Numbered from the stretch's first letter, positions 21,587 through 33,900 are shown. The stretch is DNA of 64,000 bases from Colletotrichum lupini (GCF_023278565.1 NC_064678.1:2480001-2544000), one strand, 5' to 3'. Program-made: numbers and translations. Notes: generated from the letters alone by a model not told the origin.

Positions 21587-22961
21587 CACTGTTTAACTCT
21601 ATCGTTTTGTATTACTAGAGGATTGCCGCAGTATATATAGACGCTACCCTGCCCTCGAATTCCGCACTATTTAACCTTAACCCTTTTCTTACCTATCTTT
21701 TCTTCTATTTTACCCTCTCCCTCGTTAAGGAATCGCTAGAATCGTAGTTTTAATAGCTTATTAATAAGTTAATATTATTATTTGAAAATAAATAACCTAT
21801 ACTTATATATAAGTATTAAGAGTTTTATTATTATAAAAATAATAATAAATATATTAGAGTATTTAAAAGAGCTTTTTAATAAACTTTTAATACTATTTAA
21901 AGCTATAGTCCTTAAGTTATAAAAAAAAAACCAAGGTATTATATTAATACGGCCTTATTTATTTTATTAATATTAATAATAGTCTTTTTAATATAAAATA
22001 TATTACTAATACTTTATAGCCGCGTTATTATTTTTTATAAATTATATTTAATATTAATAAGGATTTCTAGCACGTATAGCTTTAACGAGGTAATGCGGGA
22101 TATTCTTATAAAGAATATAAAAAGTGAATATTCATATAGAAGCAAGAATATATGAATATAGGGGATATAAGCGTATATAAAAGAGGTTTTTGTAGTAAAG
22201 AGAGTAATATAGTTGAATTACTATATGAGAAGTTGCTTACTTAACGAAAGGTCTAGGTAGGCAAATACACGCCTACATATAGGCATAAAAACCTCCTACT
22301 AGAATATTCCATTGCTTATTAATTATGATATAATTAATAAGCGTATACGTAAGTGAATGCGTAATCGTAGTACGTAATTCCGCCTCGAGTAAATTCCAGA
22401 TTATTCAGTTACCTTCCAGTACTTTCCATTGCTCACGTAAGCTTATATAAGCAGTATTGCTTACATAATCAATACCTATAATAATCTACAGAAATCGTAG
22501 ATTAATATGGTATATAGTTTGCTTACGTAATATTGATAATAAGGCGAATAATAAGGTAAACAAAGTTACCTTCGTAACAGGATTTTAGTATTATTTCTTA
22601 GTTCGTTTTTTAATTTTTTTATTAAGGTCGTTATTATAGGGTTAGTTTAGTTATTAATATCTTAATAAGTATTTTAACTTAGTATACTTAAAGGCTCTTA
22701 TAGCCCTTAAGGAGAGGTTTTTAAAAGACTTATAATTAGACTTTTTATTTATTATAAATAAAGCTATTATAATTAAAATTATAACGCTAGTTATAAACCT
22801 TAATAATAAGTAGTTAGTAATATAATTATTTTTCTTTTATAGCGAGCTTAAAAAAGTATTTTAATTTAAGTACTAGGTAAGTACTATACTATTTTATTAA
22901 AACTATATTTTTATACTTATAACTTAGAAAGAATTAACTTTCTTCGATAATAAGGTACTTA
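21587..22961. mobile_element. AT-rich island, probable RIP-mutated transposon relic
   Basis: About 1.37 kb in which most sequence is reduced to A and T with long TpA/ApT runs. The change from flanking base composition is abrupt: full at about 21740 on the left and at about 22960 on the right. There is no open frame of note on either strand. The block is enclosed by perfect 14-bp direct repeats. Repeat-induced point mutation in ascomycetes converts C to T in duplicated DNA, mainly at CpA, and leaves such TpA-rich debris. No reverse transcriptase or transposase motif survives, so the element class is unknown. The left 150 bp are less biased (pyrimidine-rich, TATATATAG at about 21632) and could be a leader or promoter remnant. 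Confidence 0.75.
22083..22578. mobile_element. MITE-like insertion nested in the AT-rich island
   Basis: This segment inside the island keeps visibly more G and C than the sequence on both sides. Its ends form imperfect inverted repeats: TAACGAGGTAAT at 22083-22094 against the complement of GTTACCTTCGTAAC at 22565-22578. Five copies of a TTGCTTAC(N)TAA-like word lie inside (22233, 22312, 22429, 22457, 22519). A perfect 12-bp inverted repeat (GCTTATTAATTA, 22314-22325 and 22331-22342) sits almost at its centre. Such an arrangement suits a small non-autonomous DNA element. There is no coding frame and no clear target duplication, so a chance arrangement in AT-rich DNA is possible. Confidence 0.4.
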
Positions 22962-22975
22962 GACGTCTCCCTGTT
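22962..22975 (+). repeat. 14-bp direct repeat, right copy
   Basis: Identical to 21573-21586 (GACGTCTCCCTGTT). It sits exactly where AT-rich sequence gives way to ordinary sequence. Confidence 0.75.
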
Positions 22976-25040
22976 AAGATACCCTGCCATTTGTTATCTC
23001 AGGGCATGCATTGCCGGTTCAGCACCTGGGCAGCGCTGCCTGTGCCATCCTGGTGCCTGCACTCTTCATGTATGTACAGCTTTTGAATATTCAGGGGCAC
23101 TTGACGATCCCATCTTGGCGAGAATGGCCCGCTTGCCACACCATTGAGTGCAGCCACACGCAGTTGCACAACTTGATAGGAAATTGAAAAGAAGGAAGGG
23201 GGGCAGCCATGGCCATTGGTGATAGCTTGAAGAATTGCAGGAAGCAAAGCTTTTTGCCAGCAGCCTTCTTGTTCAGATTCGTACGAATACATATCGCCTT
23301 CCTCACACCAGATATCGACGGATGCTCTGTACACATTGAGTGTGCACAGCAAAATACCAAGACTAAGTCTCAGACTAAGTCTACTGTAAGGTGAGAGTTG
23401 AGCCCATCCAATGGACGGAAATCACGGCTCTTGTTACCCCCACGTCCGAAACCCCTAGGTAGTCCTAGTGTACGGAGTACTTCGTACTGTCCTCCCCTTT
23501 CGAGGCTCTTTTCTGATTGACCCTGACACCTCTAGGCTCTAGACAAATGCCCCGAGTCCACCTCCTTTTCAAAGTTTTGGTCCTTCCCGACTGGACAATT
23601 GACTGCGTTTTTTTCTTCTTTCTGGCCGCAGTGTGGATCTACCAAGTAGTGCCGCGGTGCCCAAATTGAAGGTTATGCAATTGACGCTCGCAGTACCGAG
23701 TACAGATGAACCGCCAATGACACCCGTTGGCCAGTGCAGGCGGTATCCGTCGTCGATCCTTGGCTCGGATGCGCCGCCAACGGGCCCCGTCCCTTTTTTT
23801 TCTTGACTGCTCTCAAAGCCCCGTTCTCTCCCATACCACCATGCCTACGGAGTACCAATATCACGTCTGCATATGAGTCCGTGATCGCACCTCAGCCTCT
23901 TTTCTTGTCTCCACAGCATTCCATGTGTATGTACGGATATGGATGGACCGATGGAGATCGTTGACGAGTCAATTCTCTAAGAGCCAACCCTCCTGCTCCA
24001 TTCCCTAGTTAGCTCTTCCTGCTCTGGCTCGCTCTCACGGCTCACTACACAAACCAAATACGGAGTACCTGCTGGCTTATCCATGGCCACCGTCAACTTC
24101 TTTGTCCACATCTTGGTCTCGATCTTGGGCCGGCCCCTATCTCTCTGTCGTCTTGTCCGACGCAGATCAGGACTCCCTGGCCTTGCCTGCTGGCCACGCC
24201 CACTACCCGTGAGGAACTCCTCTCTGCAGTTACCTTCACTTTGTATGCTGGAAATAACCCCTGCTTTCCCTGCCATGTATCCATATTCACCTCAGTGCCC
24301 TAATGTACCAATCACTACCGTCCGCGATCTATCTGGCAAACCGCAGTTTATGCCCTTGCTCGCCCATTTTTGGCTCTCCTGCTGTGCGGATACTGCGTAC
24401 TGTAACCCGAGCGGCTGAGCCAGAGTCGACCAAGAAGACTGCGCCGAGTTGCGAAGTAGGCAGGCCATCGTCACCGCCACACTGGGTATTCCTGGCCGCT
24501 TCTGGGCGTTTCATCCTGACTCCCCACGTCAATCTCTTTCTCTGCCTTGCCGCCTCTGGACAACTACCCTAATCCAACCATTTGCTATAGCAAGGGCATG
24601 GCACAAGCTCCTCCTTACCCGTTGTCACTCATCGCCTGCTCCCGGCATAGCATCCTTGTCGTCCTGCTCCCTAGTCAAGTTGTCCCAATACAAGGTTGTT
24701 CCTCCCAATGTGCGTTGTCTGGACCATTCCCATGTAGGAACTTTTCCTGGCCGTATATATATAGAGGCGACCCAGCCTCGCTGCCCGTTGGCAACTATGT
24801 GCTTTTGCCGCCTCTCTCGTTCTCTACCGCACCCACTTTCACTTACTAGGCCCAGTGCCGTTACATTCTTTTCTTGGTGATCACATTCATTTGAATCTCA
24901 TCGTCCATTCACTTTCATCCCCTGAACGCTCGCAAATAGACGAGATTGAACCCACGGACTTCAATACCAATCCATTCATTCAGTATACTATACGAACAGA
25001 GAAAGGAGTCAGTCAGTAACAGCAAATACACGAGACAAAA
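22976..25040. other. Intergenic: right flank of the island and GH16 promoter
   Basis: About 2 kb with no supported gene. It carries three exact copies of TACGGAGTAC (23471-23480, 23846-23855, 24059-24068). The final several hundred bases are the GH16 promoter and leader. Short frames on both strands are Pro/Ser/Leu-rich without domain signals. Confidence 0.5.
24754..24764 (+). promoter_or_regulatory. Candidate TATA box of the GH16 gene
   Basis: TATATATATAG lies about 280 bp before the GH16 start codon and is followed by a C/T-rich stretch that could hold the transcription start. A clear TATA element is typical of inducible, highly expressed secreted enzymes. Assignment rests on position alone. 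Confidence 0.45.
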
Positions 25041-25953
25041 ATGCTTTCCACATACGCCCAACTTCTCTTTTCTCTCACGCCGTTCGTCGGTGCTCTTGTG
25101 CCCCCAGCACAAGATGGCATGAGAATCATCTGGTCCGAGACCTTCCAAGGAAACGCCGGCGCACCCCCTCGAAGTGACACATGGGACGTCGCCTTGGCCA
25201 TCGACACGAACAACGAGGTCCAGACTTACACCGAATCGTCCTGGAACGTCCAAATATCGGGTGGTGAAACCATCCAGCTCATTCCCCGAAAGTCAGCAAG
25301 CGGCGTATGGACATCTGCGCGTATCGAGACAAAGGCAGCGTGGACACCTCAGCCGGGAGGGAAGATGCGGGTTCAGTCAATGTTCAGGATGGGCGACAAC
25401 GCAAATAAACAGGGCATGTGGCCTGCCTTTTGGATGCTGGGCGATGCCGTTCGCAACGGGGTTCAGTGGCCCCTCTGCGGCGAGCTCGACATCTTTGAAC
25501 AGATCAACGGCCAGGCCACCGCCACGGGTACCGTTCACTGCCAACAAGAATCCGGCGGCATCTGCAACGAGCCCAGCGGCCGTGGCGTGGCTACTTCGAT
25601 GCCCGACAACGGTTGGCACACTTGGGCACTGGAGTGGGACCGCACGTCGAACAACTGGGTCACCGAGACCATCACATGGTACCGTGACGGTGTTGTCTTC
25701 AACCAGCTCAAGGGCAGCGATATTGGTGACGAAGGCATCTGGGCGACCCTTTGTCACATGCCTTACTATGTGCTTATGAATGTAGCAGTTGGTATGTTTC
25801 TCGCTCCTTTCGCCTCGGTTGACCGTTTGCCGTACATGAGAATGCTAACCAGTTTCAGGCGGCACGTTGCCGGGTTCTCCTACCGACGCTACTCAGGATG
25901 GCTATGGAAGCATGATGGAGATCGGATACCTCACGGTATACCAGTCGCCTTGA
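25041..25953 (+). CDS. Secreted glycoside hydrolase family 16 endo-beta-glucanase
   Basis: Likely an endo-1,3(4)-beta-glucanase acting on beta-glucans outside the cell. Exons are 25041-25791 and 25859-25953 (281 aa), with a 67-bp intron. Splicing turns the frame to NVAVGGTLPGSPTDATQDGY...MEIGYLTVYQSP and a stop, the usual GH16 ending. Reading through the intron gives a false 97-residue tail. The start MLSTYAQLLFSLTPFVGALVPP is a signal peptide. The catalytic motif ELDIFE gives Glu148 as nucleophile, Asp150 as helper and Glu153 as acid/base. MWPAFWMLG before it and GWHTWALEWD after it are further family hallmarks. There is no carbohydrate-binding module or GPI signal, so the enzyme is probably released. 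Exact substrate (laminarin, lichenin or wall glucan) cannot be set from the sequence. Confidence 0.94.
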
Positions 25954-28262
25954 GTGCAGCTGCCTCTAATGGCTGTATTCGTAATGAGCTTGGCCTCGCA
26001 GACACCGCCCTCACATATCTCCGTCATATCATGAACTCCGGCCATCACATAGTGCCCCAACGTCCGATCTCGTACATTCGAGTCGCACATGGCTCCTTTG
26101 GCACACTCCTCCTTTTCTCAAGACAGGATAATTCTTGCCCCTTTGGTATATACCCCTTTTTGGAAAGCGATATATAGCGGCTGCCTTTACACTCATACGT
26201 TCTGCTCCCCCATCTGCGTCTGTTTTTCAAGCCTGCGGACCTGAACAGGCGTAGAGGAGGAGCGACTTCTTAGGTTTTACCGCCTATATAGTAGTCAATG
26301 TTGAAATCCAACACGGGAATCCTTCCCCGTTATCTAAACCTCCAGAACACAAGTATCGCTACATTTGATGACAATTATGAGAGCGGATGCAGACCATTTG
26401 CTCGTATAACTCACTGTGACGTGCCTAGGTAGACTCGAATTCTGCAACATTTCCTACACAGCTGGTTTGTTGTGTAGATTATAGATATACGTAGCCAACG
26501 CAGATACTAATCAACGTCTTCTGAGGATCGAGAATATTATACACCATCTCATCAAAGCAGCAAATATACGATGGCACAGCCAGCAATCCACCTCTTCCAC
26601 AAGGCTGCTGCGCATCCATACTGCCGAGAACACACCCTTGGATCTTGGATCTTGAATCTTAGATCTTAGATCTTAGACCCTCGATCAGAGTTCAAGAGGA
26701 ACAAGAAGCTCGGTGCTAGCCTCTGGATGTCCCCGCTGATGACCCGTCGCATGGCCGACCCCAGATTGCAGATCGACAACCGTTGCGTCCGCCGCCGCAT
26801 CCGGCCACCGGCACGTATTACTACTATAATTATTAATGAAAAACAAAAAGGCCCCCGCCCCGCGTCTAATTCCCCGAGATTACCATTGGCAAAATGTCCG
26901 ACTTGTATGTAGATCACGGCCACGCCTGCGGCCTCGGTGCTCGACCCGGGCCCGGTGCGGTGCGGGGATCTCCCTTGCCCAGTAAGGAACTTAGAGCTCA
27001 GGGTAGACCAGAAGATGTTGGACAGGCCTCTCTGAGCCGTGCGACCACATGTGAAAGCCCCACGAGCACAGATACGTTGGCGTTCACAGTCAGAAGGCTC
27101 CGATTATTGTGGGCGGTATCAAACGCCCCCAAAGATGGAAGGGTTTCTGTACATTGAGGCTTGCCTTCCCTCCTTCGATCATGCTTCGGAAACATTCTGA
27201 GAAGAAGACATGATCGTGATCGCCATGATCAATGCAGTAGTGCTGGTGATGTTTTTACGAATAATTGACAGGGATGCCAGAGAGAACTTTAATATTTGAT
27301 GGCATCCAGGATATGAAAAAAGATGGATTGATCCTCGCAAACCAATATCGCACCGCGCCACAGTATAATCTGACAGGACCCAGGGTAAACGACGATAGCA
27401 GGACGACGCTGGTGATCGAACGTGTCCCCGCCCTTCTAGTAAATACAATGCTCTCAACTCAATCCACAACCGGTACAACTGCCTCCTTTTGATCTCTCTT
27501 GTCACCTCTTTTGCAAATCAACACTGATGGGTCCACCAAACGAAACCGGGCTCTGCATTCGCACATCGTATGCCACGTACAATCAATGATTACGCCCACT
27601 GGTTCGATAGGAAAGGCACCCGACGAAACTTTGCGAACCCTGCCAGTAGAACTCCAGAACCAATGATCAAGAATTCTCGCAAGCGGTCCGTCCACCAACG
27701 ACCGACAAGGAGAAAAGTAACGTGAAGTTTGTATGCGTGTTACCCCAGGCACATGCACGCAAGGGAATTAAATCGCCGTCGAAAACGAGGCTGTGCTGAA
27801 CAGCGAAACGACTCATTGGAATATGCCGCCAATGGGGCAATCCGTTAAGTGTTTGCCACACATAAACGTCGTCCAAAGGCGATTGGTAAATCAAAGCATA
27901 TGAAATAGGAAAGTGACAGGCTCGATGAGGCGGCGAGAGTTAAGCCCGACTGCTTTATCTTGACTGCAATTGTCGAGCAAATCCTCCTGAAAGTTACAGT
28001 TGGCAACATGCCAACAAATCGATGTGGGCTCAGTCCGATTTGATGTATTCTAGACTGTAAAAACCACTTTTTTTTGGTATTCTGAGCGCATCCATAAATC
28101 AAATGGAGATAGCCATGCTTCGCAAATACCATGCCGCTCGACCGTACAACGGCGAGGCATGGAGAAATCAGGCTGGGGAATCGACACAACGCCTAACGCA
28201 CAACTGAGGCATGACACAGACGAGAGGGAATCGTACACCTAAAAGTCAGGCTTGGGAACCGT
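25954..28262. other. Intergenic, convergent 3' regions of GH16 and the SomA/Som1 homologue
   Basis: About 2.3 kb without a supported gene. It contains a heptamer repeat at 26640-26681. The last few hundred bases belong to the 3' region of the SomA/Som1 gene. Confidence 0.5.
26640..26681 (+). repeat. Heptamer tandem repeat (GGATCTT / AGATCTT)
   Basis: Five clear units, GGATCTT GGATCTT then GAATCTT, AGATCTT, AGATCTT, followed by a decayed sixth (AGACCCT). It lies in non-coding sequence. Confidence 0.85.
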
Positions 28263-30991
28263 CTAGTCTGCGCCAATTTCGTTGGCGCCTTCCATGCCAA
28301 ATGAACCCGTGTTGAAATCAAAGGCCTGATTGTCGCCGTCTTCGTGTAGAAATGAGTCAAAGTCGAAGTCGTTAAGAACATTGTCCGAGACCAACGGGTC
28401 GGCGAATGCCATAGCACCGAAGTCCACCATTGGGTTCGTGTTGTCCATAAACCCTCCGTTCTGGTTGGCATCGTGTTGTGCCTGGGGGGCTACCTGAGGC
28501 TGAGGGGCAGGTGCTGGAGCAGCAGCCTGGCCGTTGGGCACGGCTGGCACGGCGGCATTTTGTCCGTTCTTGGTGAAGTTGGCAGTGGTGACAGGAGTGA
28601 TGGGAGTTGCAGGTGTTGCAGCCTCCGCATCTGCACCGTCGGCGGCTGGTGTAGTGCCACTGTTCAGGTTGTTGTTGCCTGACTTCTTTCCCGCCGCAGC
28701 CTGCGCATGTGTTAGTTTTGTTTGGGCAATACGTGTCTTGCCATGTGCTTACCTTTGCCTTTGTGTTCTTGGTATCCTTCTTCTTTGGCGCCGCCTTGTT
28801 TGATTGTGACGGAGTCGGGGGAGCCGCTGCGGCCTGTTGAGGCGAGGAAGTGCTCGTCCGGTTGGAGTTGGCGCCAGCTGGTGCAGATGGCGGGGGCATC
28901 GACCGTTGCTGCGGTGTACCCTGAACAGATCCCTGAGGACCCTGAGGCACCATCTGACCATTCGGCCCGCCTTGCTGCCATTGCACCGGCTGACCACCTT
29001 GGCCGGCCTGCTGAGGCTGTCCCTGCTGCTGAGGTGGCTGCTGCTGCTGCTGCTGTTGGGCTTGCTGCGCCTGTTGCGCCTGTTGCTGCTGTTGCCGGGC
29101 GACCATCATCTGCTGCGGGTTCATCTGACCGTTGAACTGCTGACCAGGGTGCGAGCTGGGTGGGCGCATGCCGCCATTCATCTGAGGATTGCCGGCCATG
29201 TTCCCATCCATTTGATTGCCCATGCCCTTGAAGAAGTGTGGCGCCATGTTCGGGTCCATTTGGTTGCCCATGAAATTCATAGGGTTGGGAGAGCCACGAG
29301 ATTGAGCGCCCTCGGGCAGCGGCGAAGGAATGCCAGCGTTGTTCATCTGCGGGGTGCCTCTCTTCATCTGCTCCGTTGGGTTTGGTGAAGCTCCGGTTCT
29401 GGCGCCTTGGGGAGATGTCTCCGGGAAAGGCTGGCCATTGGGACCAGGAGGTGCGCCAGGGCCGCCAGGCCCGGCGGGACCGTCTCTGGGCATGGCACCT
29501 CCGCCCATGTTATCTTGTTCCTGGCGGGCCATCATGAGCCTTTTCTTATTCTGCTGCTCCAGAAGCATTAGCTGCATTTGATAGTCCTGCAGAGCGTGGT
29601 TACTTCCACCACCGGCTTGGGCACCGCCAGGGCCAGGCCGAATTCCTCCTGGACCCATTTCTCCAGCGTTGTAGTACGCAGCTAGCCCGGCACCTTCTTG
29701 GCCTTGAGCCATCATGGGTGAGCCCTGGCCCTGGGGGCCGGGCGCGTTAGGCATGGTTTTGTTAGGCATCTGGCTAGCCTGATGCTGTTGGAGGTTTGCC
29801 GCATATGTAGCAATGGACTTAGCTTGGACAGCAGGTGGTTGGTTTGAGAATGTCGTAAACTGCTGCTGGGTCAGCGACGCCGGGTTGATTCCGTTGGTGA
29901 TGAGCATCTGCTGGGCTTGAGCTACGTTCGGGGTGGTCCCCACCTGCTGGCCCGGCATGCCCTGCTGAGGTCTTCCGTTCGGCATCATTCCAGGCTGGTT
30001 CGGGAAGTTGGGCGCACCGTCCAGGCGTGGTCTCTTGGAGGGGGAAGGGGCGTTTTCACCAGAGCCAGGCGACGAGGGGCGTTGGCGGTTGCCATCCATG
30101 TCCGAAGGGTCTCGCTGCATCTGGGTTTGCTTCGCATGCTGCTGAAGCATTTGCATGGCCTGGGGGCTGTAGGGGGAATTTGGGTTAGCAAACCATACAC
30201 ATGATGAAGGGAGGCACGAATCTGTAAAGCCTCACTTGTTCTGATTATTCGCCATGGCGGCCCGTGCCAAGTTGCCCTTTTGCATGTTCATAGCCATACC
30301 GCCATTTTGCATGTTGCGCATCATCTGGGAGTGATATTGCTGCTGGGCGGCCATGCCGTCTGGGCGCATCTGGCGGAGAAGTTCTTGCTGTTGGTTCTGT
30401 CGCATGCGAGATTGCTGCTATTCAGCTCGGTTAGTGATGATCCAGTCATAGACAGAGAATCGCCGACGGATAACGACATACCTGAGTATGGCTGACATAT
30501 TGATTGACGGGACCGTTGCCACCCTTTGTCCGTTGCGCGTGGAAGATGTCCCAGAAGAGGCAGAACCATTCGTACAAGAAGGATGATTCTGAGGCAGGCA
30601 TGGGCAGCTTGGGGGCCGGAAGGTCATCAGGGAGCTTCGCGTCAATGTCGTCTTTGGAGTCGGTGTCCATGGGGTCGTCACCGAGACCATTGCCGATGAG
30701 GTTACCGTTCTCGTCCCTTCGGCGATTGGCACCGTCCTTCATGACATTCACTTGGTGGTCTCCATTAAGGAGGGATCTAGCGCAATCAAACATTTGATGG
30801 CGGAGGAAGTACTCATAGATGTAGGTGTTGAGCAGAGTGCGCTGACTCTCGGTGGGCATGGTCATCTGTCGTGGACCACCGGCGACTTGGGGAGCGACTG
30901 CGCCATTATTCATCATAGGGACGGGCGCGCCAACAGGGCCACCGCCCATGACGTTCATGTTGGCCAGGTTGGGGTTGACGTTGGCGTTCAT
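28263..30991 (-). CDS. SomA/Som1/Flo8-type transcriptional regulator (LisH/LUFS domain)
   Basis: A nuclear regulator of the Flo8/Som1/SomA group, which acts with the cAMP-PKA pathway in adhesion, conidiation and, in pathogens, infection structures. Four exons: 30991-30482, 30417-30236, 30166-28753 and 28700-28263 (847 aa). The introns are 64, 69 and 52 bp and all junctions keep frame (SHTQ-QQSRMRQNQQQ, ANNQN-NPQAMQML, KNTKAK-AAGKKSGNNN). The ATG at 30991 gives MNANVNPNLANMNVMGGGP. The LisH/LUFS region (about residues 49-162) shows TLLNTYIYEYFLRHQMFDCARSLL and then FLYEWFCLFWDIFHA. The long middle is Gln/Gly/Pro/Met-rich with poly-Gln from CAG runs near 29030-29100. The C-terminus is acidic and aromatic (NDFDFDSFLHEDGDNQAFDF), like an activation domain. 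LIM-domain-binding SSBP proteins share the N-terminal fold, but the fungal context favours Som1. Confidence 0.9.
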
Positions 30992-33900
30992 GATTGTGAG
31001 CCGGGCTGCAGACAAGCGTCTGCCCGACGAGATGGGGTGAGGTCGATGCGATGGATAAAGGAGAAGCTGATTGAAGGATGGTGGTTGTTCGGAAGCGAAG
31101 AAAGAGTGTCGATGTCGTCAAAAGTTTGTCGGTCAGCCACCTTGTGGTTGGAGGTGGGAGTGTCGCAGAGCGTGTACGTGGTTACGCGGTGCGCTAAAAA
31201 GCCGGCTGGCGGCAAAGTCGTGTCGGATTCAGCGGTCGGGCGCAAGGGTACAAGGAGCCTTCAGTTGGACGGATAAGAGAAAGGCTGGGGAGTGCAGACA
31301 GAGGCGCGCGACAGATGGCGGGATGCGCGACCAGTGACGATGGCGGTGGTGAGATATGGTTTGGTACAGAGGAAGAAAAAAAAGAGTCGAAAGACGTGGC
31401 AGCGACAGAAGCTGTGGCGGATTTGGGTTGGAGGGGGTAGGAGGATTGATGCGAGGGCGAGATGTTGAAGAAGGCGGAAGGGCGACGGGATGGGCCACCA
31501 AAGGCAGTTGCAGGTGAGGGAGTGGGACTTTGAAAGGAAATGGGAAGAGTGGAAAGATGAAAGACAGGAGGAGGGAAAGCAGCGCGACTCGGGGGTCGGG
31601 GGTAGGAAGACCTGGTGTTTCTGGCTCTTGCTCTGGCTCTTGCTGTGGCTCAGGGTATGGCAGTGTGGCCCCTTCTGGGTGGCTAGGTATTTGATTTGGA
31701 TTTGGGTTTGGCTTTTGGGGGGGGGGGAAGGAGGGTTCCTCGCTCTCCGGGGGGGACGCAGCGTCGAAGTGAAGGTGGATGTGGACCACCGTGGTTCTGG
31801 GCGGTGGTGTTACTGCTAATAATGGGTGAGGTGAGTGAGATGGTCGGTCTGTAAGGTCTGGCTTCGTCGGTGTTACCAGCTGTGGGGAATGGCGGGATGT
31901 TATTCCGTAGCGAGGGTCGACTGACTGGTCCCTAAAGCCGCGGTCGCTAGGCCGATCAGGCAAGGTCGGTTTGAAGATGGACGAGTGTCTCGCGGGGCGC
32001 GAGGGCAGTGACCATGAATCAGGACTCGTTAGAGTAACAAACACGTTATCGAGACCACGTTGGCATTGAAGATGTGATCGGCATGCGAGGCCATCCAATG
32101 TCCAAGGGGTGGAAGTGGATAGGTGATATGAGGAGGAAAGGGAAAGGCGGAAGTAGAGATCGGAGGAAGCGAGAGGACGAGGGAGAAAAGAGAGGGGCGC
32201 CTTGGGTTAGAGGGCAAAGCACCTACTCCGTACCTTAGGGTGTTTAAGTGTTAGTCGACAATGCTTGAATGCAGAAAAACACAGTCGGGGTGGAAAGGAG
32301 GACGGGAAGACCAGGACGGGCGGGAGTAGGAGAGTGGAAAGGATGGGGTTGGGATTTTCCCAATTTTCGGGGCATGCGACGCTTGGGCAGGAGGCGGCAT
32401 CTCTACCTATTCACCTCAAACTTCAGATTCTAGAGACCTCACGAGCACTGAACGAAGTACGCCCGTAGGCCGCTATGGGTGCCAGAAGGTAGCCAGTCCT
32501 GTAAGAAAGGTGAGGTGCCCGGCACGAGGTGAGGCGCGCACCCGCGGCGGGCATGTCGCATATCTCAGAATGAGCTGCGAATATCTGAGACCGCTTGTTG
32601 CCTGAGGCCACATGCCAAATCGTCAAAGGCAAAAAATCGACAATCACCTCCAACTTGCGTGCTTGCTTTCCAGCTCTCCGGGTACTACTATCTTACCTAG
32701 GCGAACTGAAAGACTCCGAAGGAGCCCTCAAGCTTTAGGGCGGTAGGTACCCGTTAAGGTACGTGCTTGGGCTTGAAGCTTCAGAGGGCTCTGGACTACC
32801 TTAGCTATCTAACCTTGTGCTCCCACCAACCCACGTTAAGGTCCTTTACCTTCCCTGGAGCTAAGGTAGTGATCTTAAGTACCTTATCTCATCGGCATGA
32901 GAGCCCGGGGTGCCATGCTGGAAGTCGCGTTGTGGCACGTCGAGCTTATGACCCGGTACCGGGTGTTAGCTGCGCGCCGCTTCCACCAGCATACCCAATC
33001 TTCACACTTCTGCTGACGTCGCATCTTGAATGGGCCGCACCAAAAAACGCGCTCCATCAAACGTCTCAGTCAAAATGAGATCCTGTCCGGCATAGACGCG
33101 TCTGCCCTCCAGCTTCTCGTGGCGTGAGGTGGAGAGCTCTGACAGAGACTACCATTCACGATCCGCCCAAGGCACTTGGTATCCGACATCCCGCCTCCCG
33201 CTCCCTTTTACCGGTTTCTTGCTCTGAAGCTGACTGGAGGCTCCATGCACATCTAGAAGCATCGCCTCAGGTGTATAAGCTTCTTTGACCTGTCTGTTAC
33301 GTGAGGCACAATGTCAAAAGCATCTTGAACACGCCGCGCGACACGAGTACGACCAATGACTCCAACGTCGCCTGGGATGCGATTGTTGCATTTCCTATAC
33401 AGCCTTGTTCCAATCAATGCGCTCACCTGCTTGTGAATAGAGAACCGAGGTGGTTCGTTCCATGCTCCCTCACGCTCAGATGTCTACCTATGTACCGGCA
33501 AGTCCGTTGCACGTCGGCTTCTGCGACACCGATATGACGCATTGAGGCCTGGGAATCGAAAGGGGCTTGTTCTCTCCATCCGGCATTGAGCCAAAGAGCA
33601 ATTGTGATCATTCGCAGGTTCTCTGAGCCTAAGTACCCATAATTAACTAACAGCTTCAGTCGGGAAATGAAAGGCAAGCCATGGGCCGTGGCACGGACCT
33701 CTCGAGCAAGCTTAAGGTTCCGTATAATCATCTCGACAGGAGTAAACTTGAAAACATTTGATCCAATAAACTGAAGCAAGGGCAAATGAACATTAAAGAC
33801 TCGCAAATTGGTGTCGCCTGGTAATCCTGCTTAGATTGCATACTTAGTTGCCATGTGTGTAAATTTGCTGCTTATACTCTTTTTGCGAACTGCCCGGCCT

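Noticed and set aside
21629..21640. TATATATAG at the left edge of the AT-rich island as a gene promoter
   Set aside because: No open frame follows it. It is better read as part of the mutated element.
25859..26177. Long read-through C-terminus of the GH16 frame
   Set aside because: An intron at 25792-25858 restores the normal GH16 ending and an earlier stop at 25951-25953.
31229..32098. 289-codon Pro-rich minus-strand frame
   Set aside because: Composition is simply translated C/T-rich low-complexity DNA, with no motif and the position of the SomA/Som1 leader or promoter. Not called as a gene.
33423..33806. 127-codon minus frame
   Set aside because: Protein-like composition but no motif, no splice partners and no known family. 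Could be a relic, not supportable.
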